Below are positions 12,401-22,100 of a stretch of 64,000 nt of DNA, piece after piece. The notes beneath the pieces were generated by a model. That model searched no databases. It saw only the letters and a list, made by a program, of their open reading frames with translations, and was not told where the DNA came from. Positions within the stretch are counted from its first letter, which is position 1; each line of letters starts with the position of its first letter. The stretch is taken from contig JAZGUH010000627.1 of the NCBI GenBank assembly GCA_037893225.1, positions 372,001 through 436,000 on the forward strand, read 5' to 3'. Source of the stretch: Hippasteria phrygiana (taxonomy: Eukaryota > Echinodermata > Asteroidea > Valvatida > Goniasteridae). The position numbers and the translations under genes are program-made.

Positions 12401-12584
12401 AGCCCACGCAGTACGGCACCTCGCCGCCCAACAGAACATCTCGGCTTGCAACGGCATGACGTCATTGCATGGTCCCTCACAGTTTCTCCACGGTGGTCAC
12501 ACTGGTACGTCATCGGACGCAATGGGGCTCAACTCTAACGTATACAACCACTTCTCCAACCACTCGGTCAAGTTCCCAATGTGA
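6352..12584 (+). CDS. T-box transcription factor, 3' part (three exons; subfamily unresolved)
   Basis: Three exons join in frame: 6352-6419, 8413-8477 and 11692-12584. The first encodes ITQLKIDHNPFAKGFRDN, the highly conserved C-terminal end of the T-box DNA-binding domain, starting right after a TTTACAG acceptor at the usual T-box intron position. The second adds a basic stretch (GSRLALKRTTPTK). The third is a 297-codon tail rich in Ser, His, Gln and Met that ends SVKFPM and then TGA. T-box proteins bind TCACACCT-type DNA sites in the nucleus and regulate developmental genes. The roughly 150 preceding T-box residues are not recognisable in 1-6351, so the 5' exons probably lie outside the window. 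The motif ITQLKIDHNPFAKGFRDN recalls Tbr/Eomes, while the basic run after it is more like Tbx6/16 or Tbx2/3. I cannot choose between them. Calling a T-box gene is secure. Confidence 0.88.
6602..7166. mobile_element. TTAA-flanked inverted-repeat element
   Basis: The ends AGGGACACATTGC and GCAATGTGTCCCT are exact inverted repeats, each flanked by TTAA (6598-6601 and 7167-7170). An internal hairpin has arms CGGTCCGCCATTTTGT (about 6749-6800). TTAA duplication is the hallmark of piggyBac-type insertion. No transposase is present. Related but diverged sequence occurs near 1068-1240, 18700-18850 and 26714-26880. Confidence 0.7.
7330..7620 (+). repeat. Dispersed repeat copy holding an empty mariner site
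   Basis: The run ACCATTTCTGTGGAGATAGG to about 7545 (CATATCAGGTTGAA) matches 38128-38305 plus 39089 onwards. In the second copy a mariner-like element splits the repeat at a TA. Here the site is uninterrupted, so this copy represents the state before insertion. Confidence 0.65.
8413..8477 (+). CDS. T-box gene exon: basic region after the T-box
   Basis: This 65-bp exon lies between TTCCATAG and GAG|GTAAGAG. In the frame set by the upstream exon it encodes GSRLALKRTTPTKIEDLDDK. It leaves one base, which combines with the next exon to give Asp. The phases match exactly on both sides. The Lys/Arg content is consistent with a nuclear-localisation or DNA-backbone contact, which is inference. Confidence 0.82.
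9240..9950. promoter_or_regulatory. CpG-rich island within the T-box gene intron
   Basis: The surroundings are AT-rich, but this stretch is dense in CG dinucleotides and GC-rich (for example GCGGGCGAAGAAAAAACATG, GGCGCGGGCTACACAC) and includes a run of about 19 C near 9457-9474. It could be an internal promoter or an enhancer. It could also be a GC-rich repeat. Nothing in the sequence proves function. Confidence 0.3.
11177..11631. repeat. 455-bp inverted repeat packed with 21-bp GC-rich units
   Basis: The left arm starts TATGGAATTCCATTGCTGCC and the right arm ends with its exact complement. Both arms continue through a CGCCGTCAACGGCGCA hairpin into tandem 21-bp units (CGCGTCGTGCCGTCGCATAGT) that flip orientation at about 11370. 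Open frames here (RRIVASC and RHDATM repeats) are translations of the satellite and not genes. It ends 60 bp before the last T-box exon. Confidence 0.85.
11692..12584 (+). CDS. T-box gene terminal exon: long C-terminal tail
   Basis: This exon is 893 bp with acceptor TTTTATCAG and ends at TGA 12582-12584. The base composition shifts to GC-rich codons at its start. The protein has an acidic/Ser stretch (DSNDNSKSSDHTVPKKEK), Gly/Ser-rich linkers, and a His/Gln/Ala-rich C-terminus (HLHAHQAQAHAVRHLAAQ). These are typical of transactivation or cofactor-binding tails, but no named domain is seen. The open frame continues upstream into the intron to 11610, where the ATG belongs to a repeat, so I start the exon at the splice acceptor. 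Confidence 0.88.
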
Positions 12585-12768
12585 CTTTGCTGATATCGTT
12601 GTTGTAAAATCCTCCTCTGGCCTGGTGCCAGACTATGCTGGTATCCTGAACCTGAACCATATACATGAATGACAACGTCCCTGGTACTCGGCCAGCGCCA
12701 TGATGGAATTTTTTACACTGATTCTTTTGTTTTCAGAGGGGTCGCAAATGTGAACTGTTAATGGACAA

Positions 12769-12774
12769 AATAAA
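12769..12774 (+). terminator. Candidate polyadenylation signal of the T-box gene
   Basis: AATAAA lies about 185 bp past the stop codon and is followed by T-rich sequence. It is the first such hexamer after the coding region. A longer 3' UTR using later AATAAA-like sites (for example near 13480) is possible. Confidence 0.45.
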
Positions 12775-12839
12775 TGGATCCCCATTTTCTTCTTTAAAAA
12801 AAATGAATTTATTGGCATAAATGATACGATTTTAAATTA

Positions 12840-15240
12840 ACTCACCTACTTATTTATTACCGTTTTTTATGCTAAATTTTGGATGCACATTTTCTTGGGC
12901 TATATATATGTTTTGTTTTAAATGTTAGTGAATTTATAGGGAACATTTTGTCTGTTTAAATTCTATTGGGCACGAATTCTTTGTCACGGAAATATACGTA
13001 TGATGATTTCATGGGCTTTTTCGTAAAACAAAGTTTACTTAATATTAAATTTGAATACGGTTTTGCTGGAACAAAACTGTAGAATTTTCATCTTTCCATT
13101 ATGTAATAGAAAGTAAAGATTCTGCCACATTTGATTATATTTCTTCCAATTGCCGATTCACCTGATTGGTCAATACATTTAACCAAAATAGGCTGGTGCC
13201 GTGGTGTCCCACACTCGTATTTCCCATACATGGCCTCGGGGTATTCAACCAAGATGGCGGCCATAAAAAGTTCCCACACCCTTTCGTAATTCCTCATGCA
13301 GAGCATCACATTTAATCAATCAAATTTAATCAATCACATTTAATCAATCACATTTTAAGCATCACATTTAATCAATCAAAATACACCAGAATTCATTCTG
13401 GTGTATTTTGATTGATTAAACAGTCGAAAACGAAACAGGAATATCTTCGAACAAATAATGTCCACGCCGTGAAATTAAAATAAAATATACGGTCCCCAAA
13501 CAAAAGAGAATCATCAATACATTCCCCATACACTACTGTAAAATACACCTTACTTTTCCATTGTTTCTTTTTATCCTACAAAAATACACTATAAACAAAA
13601 ATGTAAGAAAGAAAAAAAAAGAATATGTCTCATTTTAAATATCGTTCGTTCTTGTCGATATAGTTCCTGTTTTAGTATATATGTGTGAATTTGATATTTG
13701 TATATTTTGGCTGAATATTGTGATGATTTGAGAAAAGTAAAGACGTGTAACCTATTAGAGTATAATAATGACTATATTACAGTTTAGCAACACTGCAAAT
13801 GCTTGGGTATTTAATTAACACCGTGTGGTATCTATAGTGAATTATTCGTTTAATATAGATAACACCTGGTGTTAACTCAACACCGGTTTTTGCAATGAGG
13901 TTTGCGACCAACAGGACTTCTGACTGCTGCTGCATGTATATTGTAAATGTATTATTTCCACTGTTCTAAGTTCGTGTATCATAAACCTTTAGTGTTTTTG
14001 AATTATCGCATTAGTTTTGGGCAAATTGTAGGAATAATAAATGCAGTAATATCATATACGGGGGCTATGTCGATAGCATACATGGTAACTCGCATTTCGT
14101 ACCAATGCACAAGCCATTGCAACCAATCATGCCACATGAGAGCGTGGTGATTCTTTCACAATTGTTTGTTTTTTCTCAAACATGAAGTTTGTTTGCTCTG
14201 ATTACAGGGACAGTTTTAAACCGAAATTCTGTTAGAAGACCATTTTTTGACGTTAACAGTTTTGTAGGCTTAATTTTTGAAAATGTTTTAAAAGCGATTT
14301 TCAAAAAATGTCGAAATATGTCAGAGATTGTTAAAAAATGTAATTTACCAAAATGTGTTGCCCCTGCCTGGGTTTGCGCATGTGTGATTGGTTAAACCTG
14401 TCCACGTGATACTGTTGATACATCGCAATTGGGGGAAAGTAACAATGCCAACTTACAAATAGCAGATCAACGGTCAGTGTGTTGAATACAGTGTGCCCAT
14501 GTATATTGAAGTGGCCTGCATGCAGAATCATGCAACACATTACAAGGAAAAAAGTCTCCTGAAATCCCCGGTGAAAAGGCGATTTTACAAATGTTTTTTC
14601 TTACACCTTTTCCAAGTTTGCAAAAATCGGCCGGCAGCATTATTGTCAGTATAGACGAATTTCACGTAAGCCCCGTCTGCGCACGTCCGGGTTGAAAGCG
14701 AGGCTCTGAGTGTTGAACAAACACAGAGCTATTCAATAAATCCATTATTGCATGCGCGCGGTCAGCATGGTCAAGTGGTACTGGTTCATCTGACAAAAAA
14801 ACAAATCCAATTTCATTTTTAATCGACATGATGTTCAAATATTTCACAGAAGAGTGGTTCTCAAATAGGCTTACCTGCATTACATTTTTTGGGGCGACTC
14901 GATCAACGACTTTTCAAAATTCAAAGATTTTATACCGTGTATAAATTGCACACGAGTGATTGCGGCATAGAGGAATCCCACAGCGACGAGTTTAGCGCCG
15001 ATCTGCGCACTTCCGCGTTTTAAAACGAGGATCTCAATTTCACAGTAAACAACTTTATGCTGATCGTGCGCCTGCGCTTCCTTTTATGGCCTGATTAATT
15101 CATGATTCATGCATGAATGAATGTGCTGAAAACCGTTGTTTTGTTTGCCACTGACATTCTCGCTTTCAACCCGGAAGTGCGCAGAAGGGGCTAATGTGAA
15201 ATTCCTCACCGAGCCTCGCTTTCAAACCCGGAAGTGCGCA
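12840..15240. other. Intergenic AT-rich stretch
   Basis: No gene is seen. It holds short TTTAATCAATCACA tandem units followed by a hairpin at 13368-13418 (arms AATCAATCAAAATACACCAG). It also holds sequences resembling CGCACTTCCGGGTTGAAAGC at 14680-14700 and 15160-15245, which belong to the repeat family also present at 48697-48930. Confidence 0.55.
13368..13418. repeat. Short near-perfect hairpin next to tandem CACATTTAATCAAT units
   Basis: Arms of about 23 bp (AATCAATCAAAATACACCAG... and complement) enclose a 2-4 base loop. Upstream, 13308-13376 repeats the CACATTTAATCAAT unit about five times. Confidence 0.7.
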
Positions 15241-15278
15241 GATCGGTGCAATTTTCGTCAATGTGGAATTTTTCCATA

Positions 15279-16050
15279 CACTGTAAAAATTTGCCTGTAA
15301 TTTTACGGTAAATTCCCAGTAAAACGGGCTGCCAGCGAAAAACCGTAACATTTACGGGAATTTCCCGTAAAATGTTTCTAGGGTTAAAGCATTAACGGGA
15401 AGTGCACAGTAAATTTACAGGAATTTTTTAAGAATATTGGTTGCCATTAATTTACAGAAATGAATGAAGTAGGAACCAGACTAAACGGAGGTGGTAGAGT
15501 GTACAAAATGCTACGATCATCTACTATAAAAAGCACACAAACTCGATGATGTTGAGCTTTAGCTTATATTCAACGTACCCCCCCCCCCCCCCCCCCCCCC
15601 CCCTAATAAAGTCATGGCTTCCCATGAACAATTTGGATATTTGAATACAAAATTAGAGGAGATGTAATAAGATTCTTCACCTATGTTTGTAAAAAATCCA
15701 AATTCCATTGGGGAATTGTTTAAATAAAGCATTATTATAGTCAAGAAAGTGTATTTTTGGACTAAACACGCCAATTTAACCTGACTTTTGTGAACACAAA
15801 TTTCCTCATTTCTGATTGGTTGTGCAATGCTACGTAATGGGCCGCCCATTACGTACAATTGCACGACCAATCAGAAATGAGGAAATTACTGACATGTAAA
15901 TGCTGCGCGCTGCATTTTACGGGGGAAAACTGGTAAAGGGCAGCCCTTTACGGATTTTCCCCGTAAAATGCAGCGCGCAGTCCATTTACGGTTATTCACC
16001 GTGATATTTACATGCTTTTGACCGTAAAAATACGGGAATGTTTTACAGTG
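15279..16050. mobile_element. TA-flanked inverted-repeat element with nested palindromes
   Basis: The ends CACTGTAAAAA and GTTTTACAGTG are inverted and flanked by TA (15277-15278, 16051-16052). Inside are many TTTACGG/CCGTAAA motifs, a palindrome at about 15805-15885 (arms AATTTCCTCATTTCTGATTG) and another at about 15898-15990 (arms AAATGCTGCGCGCTGCATTT). A C homopolymer sits at about 15579-15603. There is no transposase frame. TA duplication suggests a Tc1/mariner-like or related superfamily. Confidence 0.72.
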
Positions 16051-16059
16051 TACACTTCT

Positions 16060-19014
16060 TGTCGAAAGTTTACATAAACAACAGTCCTTCAAACAAATTC
16101 CCATTTCATTCATCATAAAGCCGTGAACCAAACCATTTGATTAAACAAGCATTTACAATAGAACAAATTGCGAGGAATACAAGAGCTCTGGGAACAATGC
16201 AAGGAACAAGTTCCTGGTAAACTTTCGACAGAAACTGTGGCTGAAAAAAAAACCAATGATTTTATTTACTTTTGCAAGATGAATGCAATCACTTCTTGAA
16301 TAGTTGTTCCTTATTATAATAATGGACAAAAACACGATTTTGGTTGGAACAAGACATGCTGGACGAGTGCTAAAGTTCGTTTAATTAAATGCGACTTCCG
16401 GGCGTCAACATTTCTATTTTGATGCTCAGAAGTCTTGCCAAATTTCATGTCACGAATTTCAGAAAAAAATGACACCTTTTCAAAGGGTACTGATCTGTGT
16501 CAATATAATCTAATTCTTAAAATCATATAACAATTTGAGAGCTAATGTTTAGTGCACCATTAAAACAATGTTACTCTGTATGCATAATGTGAAATTTAAA
16601 TTGTGACAGCTTTGACACGTGTCATTGCGAAAAATTATGCTTGTTTTGATCGTGCATCAACAGTCAATATCAAATTCCTAAAATAACTGTTTTATTTTAT
16701 GTCATCTTTTTTTTGGGTCCGTCTGAGTTAATTTTGATAACACCGGTATTTGTCATTCGTATAATTATGCTTAACACATCACTTTCAATTTCTTATTTGT
16801 CTTCATTCGCACTTCTGAGTCACCAGAAATCAGACTGAAAAAAAGAAAAGAAAAACATTAAAACACATTTTATAAAGTTTAACACAATACCATTATATGC
16901 CCTTTTCAGACTTCTTTAACAATACTTTTTATGGAGAATATTATAACAAACCTTGTGCAATTTTATTGAAACATATTCATTTCTCCTTGTTGGCTCGTAC
17001 AACTTTGTTTGTTTTTAACGGAAACTGATAGAATCCGAAAGTGGTTTTATATTTTATTCGGTCGTAAATTATTTGATGGTTTTGATTGATTGTAATGACC
17101 AAGTTCCGTTTTAATTAAGCCGCATGTACATAAGCTTTATTTAGTGACGAATCTATTAAAATGTGGAGAATGTAGATACACTGACATTGAATTGGTTGTT
17201 GAGAAGTTCTTAGTTGGAGTTTGTACTCTGCTTAGCATAAATTCATGCATGTGGATATAAACGTCATGGGGGGGGGGGGGGGGGGGGGGGTTGCATGGGG
17301 TGGAAAGGGTTTACCGGGGAACCTTGCTAAATGGTTGCCACGTGGTATGCAACAAAATTGCCGAATTACATGTATAATGAAATACCTTACTTGACTGTAG
17401 GTAAATAATAGTCTGAAGCATCCTGTGTAATCATGACACCTGCTGTGCTGTCATTTTCAAGAAAAGTGGAATTTTTGGAAATAGTCTAGTTTCCCCACCT
17501 GATAATTCCCTGACTTCTATACAATTCTTTGTTTTGTCTGGCGTATAGTGTCAGGGAACCAGACTATATATACAAGAACATAATTGTTTTCACTTTGTTT
17601 TCCCAGCATCTACGCACACACAATTTTAAACAGGTCAGTGTTACAGTCTTTGCTTTAAAATACTAATCCCAAATCAATTCATTTATCAAAATGACAGCAA
17701 AAGCAAATGTTACATACTACATATAAATTAGCAGGTGGGAGCATGGTTGGGATTAAAGGGATTAGGGGTAGGGTTGAGGTTTGGTGGGTGAGATAGGGTT
17801 AGGGTTAGGCTGAGTTACTATAGGGTTAATTGGGTTATGTTAGGGTGGTGGCGAGTCAGTAACTTATACGTCCACACAGGGCAGCCCAGTTGCCAGCTCC
17901 GGGCATCGTGGGGGGGGGGGGGGGGGGGCACATCACAAGAAAACAACACAGCTACATGTATGTATATATAATTCTGATGCTTTTGGTTTTTGCCAGGGGG
18001 GGGGGGGGGTGTGGGGGGAAATTGGTTGCCGGGGGGCCTGACACCTCCGCCCCCTCCCTTAGCGACGGGCCTGACATAGGGGCATGTATAAAAATACAAC
18101 AAAGGGAGTTGGAGTTAGCAATTCTTAAAAACCATCATTGACCTCTGGGACGAGAGTTTAATAGTAAGGTTATAGGGTTAGAGTTGAGATAGTGGCGAGT
18201 CATTAAAGCTATGATACAGCTTTGGTAAACAAAATGACTACATGTATTTGTAAAAAATTGTACCAGTACACAATCCTCCTGAGAATTTCCATCCGAAATG
18301 TTGTCATGTTCAAGAAAATTGTATCGATTTCAACAATCGAATTTAGGGTGATACAACAATAGGTGCAACAATTGACGATCAAACAACCTATTAAAATAAA
18401 ATAATATCAACAAAAAGGATAAACCCTAAGCCTACATATCCATCAATGTTTACTAACAATATTTCTCTAATGAATTAAAGTTTTGCGGAAACACCATGTG
18501 GAAGTATTTCTCAAATAAGAGAATGGTTCTGAAAAGAACTAGAGGTATAACTCGACGTTCCGGTCAGTTGCTCTGACCGTCTTCGTAAAACCTGATGAGC
18601 TTGAATTCAGCAAACAATTTATTTAAAAATTGATCGACGACCGTACAGTAAAGATTCGTTTGTTTACTTGTTGGCTTGTACAGTAACATAACCCAGCTTC
18701 TCAAAAGTCTCCCATCATTGGGCTAAAAAAAGTAGAATACAATAATGCACACAACACATGCGCCGTTTGTCTGAAAATCTTTGACGAAAATAATTTTGGG
18801 GAAGCCATTTCGGTCTTTTACTTATTTCGCCGTAAATATTACACACTATCATAGAGTTTTTACACTCAAACCTTGGGAACAGATTAGGTAAATAACCATT
18901 GAAGCCATTCAATTTGGCTGAATTTCAGGACAATAAATTATGTGCCTTAAAAGTCACGCTACTGTATAGCGCCCTCTGTTGTAGAACTCTACACGTGCTC
19001 GAAGTCAATCCAGG
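16060..19014. other. Intergenic stretch before ERAL1
   Basis: No gene is seen. It holds G homopolymers at 17269-17290, 17911-17928 and 17997-18009. A few AGGGTT-like words lie at 17760-17850, too short and irregular for a telomere array. A fragment at about 18700-18850 is shared with 1068-1240 and 26714-26880. The ERAL1 promoter must lie just before 19015. I see no TATA box, only a GC-containing stretch with CACGTG-like AACACGTGC nearby. Confidence 0.55.
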
Positions 19015-19129
19015 ATGGCGGCGCCCATGGCGCTAACAAGTTTCCGAATGCTGAGAGAGTTTTCGCGGATTCTTGCTGCTCCTAACGGATCTGTCGCTGC
19101 ACGTGTTCAGTTTTCACATGTTTCAGATG
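19015..19129 (+). CDS. ERAL1: ERAL1 exon 1: start and targeting peptide
   Basis: It begins MAAPMALTSFRMLREFSRIL, with Arg/Ser and hydrophobic residues and no acidic residue before Glu15, as expected of a mitochondrial presequence. The first ATG has a good context (CAGGATGG). A second ATG four codons later could also be used. The donor is GATG|GTAAGA, phase 1. Confidence 0.85.
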
Positions 19130-22100
19130 GTAAGAAGAAACGGGATCAGTATTTACCGTGTGGTGAAACGTGCTTCAGCATAAAGGCTCTTGTGACATGA
19201 GACAGTGATGATCGTAGTCCGAGTTATAATTGCTTGAAAACTCCAGCTCTAGTAATAGTATTGGGTCATGACATGTGAGATTCGCCATTATAGGGTTCGT
19301 TAGGGTCGGTTTAGATCTTGCCCATATCTTCCGTTTCCCTGAATATATCAACCAAACACTCACCTTGCCGGCAGAGTAGTCATTCATGCAGCTTGTCATC
19401 CCCTCAAAATGAGAATATGCTCAAGTTAAACCCGAAAAAAGTGAATTTTCCGTGCAACTCGGTGCATGCACAAAACCAGCTGTGTACAAACATGGAGGAA
19501 GTTCCTTCCTCCATGGTACAAAGCAATGGCGCAGTGATTCTTGGTGCCCGACCAAAACACGAAGGGCCAGACCACAACAATTTACCATTTGAAGCTTACG
19601 GTAGTTTCCGATTACCATGCGGCCGGTGCGGTATGCACTGCGCGCGCACCTCCTCGGGGATCGCTATATGACGGCTGTTTGCTGATGCAATGACAGCTAT
19701 AAGAATATGGACAAGAACGCATGCAATACACAATGACAGGCTGTTTTTATTTCCTCGTTGCCTTTTCCGAATCCACAGAGGCAGTATTCCATGATAATAA
19801 ATCTTAAGAAATATACAATTTCTGCTCAATTAAATTTGCGGGTAAACACTGACCAAATTGTAACATAAGAGCAAGATGAAAATATAGAGGCTAATGGCAG
19901 TTATCTTTTGGTCCCTGAAATGTGTACGTTTAATGCAGAGTAAAGTGTGATTATTTTGTACACAAATTGGCGTGCAGATTATGACAGAAATGCTTAAAAC
20001 TCAAATTTTCTCAACATTTTTGTCTTTATTCATGCCTTATTTCAATAAATAAAAGGCAGATGGCAATCATGATTTCAAAAATTCTGATGTTTGAATTAAA
20101 ATAAAGCTGTAAGAATGTGCAAAAAACCCAAATTTTTTATCACAATTTCCTATTCAGAACATAAGTCACCAAATGAACAGCGCCCTCAAACATTTATTAA
20201 TGTCCCTTACTATGATGATCGATGAAAATGATAATTGTGATGTATTTGTCGAGCGCAATCTGGAGTTTTGCGCAAGTTTATTGTACTCCCTCCTGAGCTA
20301 ATTTCCCTTTGAATTAAATCCATTCATAGGGATATGAACTCGGGAGGGAGTACAATAAACTTGTGCAAAACTCCAGATTGCGCTTGACATATTCAATATC
20401 GATGAACAAGTTCGGGTGCATGCTGACTAGTCTCTTTTTTTGTCAATTTGCGATTAAATCATGCATGCGTGGTCTGTTTTTCACTCGAACGTGTCTAGTC
20501 GATCGACTACGTCAAATCTAGTTAGTATGTAGCAACAACGAACTGCAAAAAAATGTCTAAAGCATAAGTAAATTAATGCATAATTGAAAAGTAATTTTAT
20601 ATTTTGTTTTGCATTTTTGTCCTACCTGAAAGTTTGTAAACCACGTATCAGGAAGTTTACATCAAGGGTTACTGCACAGTCTTCAACTGTACATCGAGAT
20701 GGCATCACAAGTAAACAAAAAAAACTGTCAACAACAGAAGAAACAACAACAACAGCAGCAACAGAAAAAGTACAAACACCTACACCTCAGTGGATAGCCA
20801 GGGGTGTTCCAATCAGTCCGGAGAGAGGTAAATTGGAATCGAACCATGATCACAGAACTGATTTAGTACACCTTTTGGAAATCCTTCCTCCATGGTTAGA
20901 GCCAACACACTGGTCATTTTCCTCAATTGTTTCCCTACCCCTCCCTTTCCGGGGCCTGCATGAAGGTATGGAGCCAAGTTTTTTTTCTATTCAAAGATGG
21001 ACTAATTAGTCCCCAACCTTGGACACACACACATACAAGTGTGTAAACAGGACCTCCATTGGTTTTGTACACGGTTTTCAAACAGGGGACCTTTCTCATT
21101 CGGGGACCCTATTGTCCTCTATTGTTAAAGGTCCCCTGTTGAATGCAAACACAAACCCATACACACACACACACACACAGTCATGTAAACGGGTGCAATC
21201 GTGGACCTCCCATTGTTCCTCTTTTGTTTATACTCTAACTTTTTCGGAAGGCCTCCCATTGGTTTTGTACACGATTTTCAATCGTGGACGTTAGGTCAAA
21301 CGTGGACCCCTTTGTCTACGCTCGAAATCTTTTGTCCTAGGTCCACGATTGCCGGCATATACAAACTCACACATTTGTAGGGATTTGGGGTGGGGGACAA
21401 GTACTCAGACAAATGGGGGCATCATGGTACCAAGGCTCTGCAGTCCTGAACCCATCAAAATTCAACACAACATGGTGTTAGATTTTGGCAGATTTGGGAT
21501 GAATAGGGTTAAGGCTAAGTGAAAATATTAAGATGATTTGTTGGCTTTCATATCCACACCACGGCTGGTTTACTGTCACTAATTAACAAAATATCTCCAA
21601 AGTTCTTTATTAACTCTAGCCCCTTAGGGTGCATGCAAAAATCATATTAAAATTGGAAGATTTGGCACAGTTGGAGTTAAGGCTATGTATGTTGTATTAA
21701 CATGTTACTTGTATTAACATGTTACTTGTATTAACATGTTACATTAACATGTTACATTAACATGTTACTTGTATTAACATCTTACATTAACATGTTACAT
21801 TAACATGTTACATTAACATGTTACATTAACATGTTACTTGTCCTGCTTTGAAAAAGGTGCAGACGTTGATGATACCCATTTGACTTGATACAAAAAAACC
21901 TGTTCATTTTCATATATAACCTGTTCAATAACCTCTGGATATTTTCTTTGTTTTCTGTGTTACTGTTTTTATGTGCAGCACACCAAGAAATGCTGCTACT
22001 TCAGAAGCCTGACCAGCCGGCCAATGCAAGACTCCTCAAGGTGGCCATCGTAGGGTCACCCAATGCAGGCAAATCCACACTCATCAATGGACTTATGGGT

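Noticed and set aside
17760..17850. Interstitial telomere repeat (TTAGGG)
   Set aside because: Only two consecutive perfect TAGGGT words among irregular GGGTT sequence.
20653..20827. Alternative ERAL1 exon 2 acceptor at the AG before 20653
   Set aside because: With the phase left by exon 1 this acceptor reads Gln-rich sequence into a stop codon. The acceptor at 20631-20632 keeps the frame.
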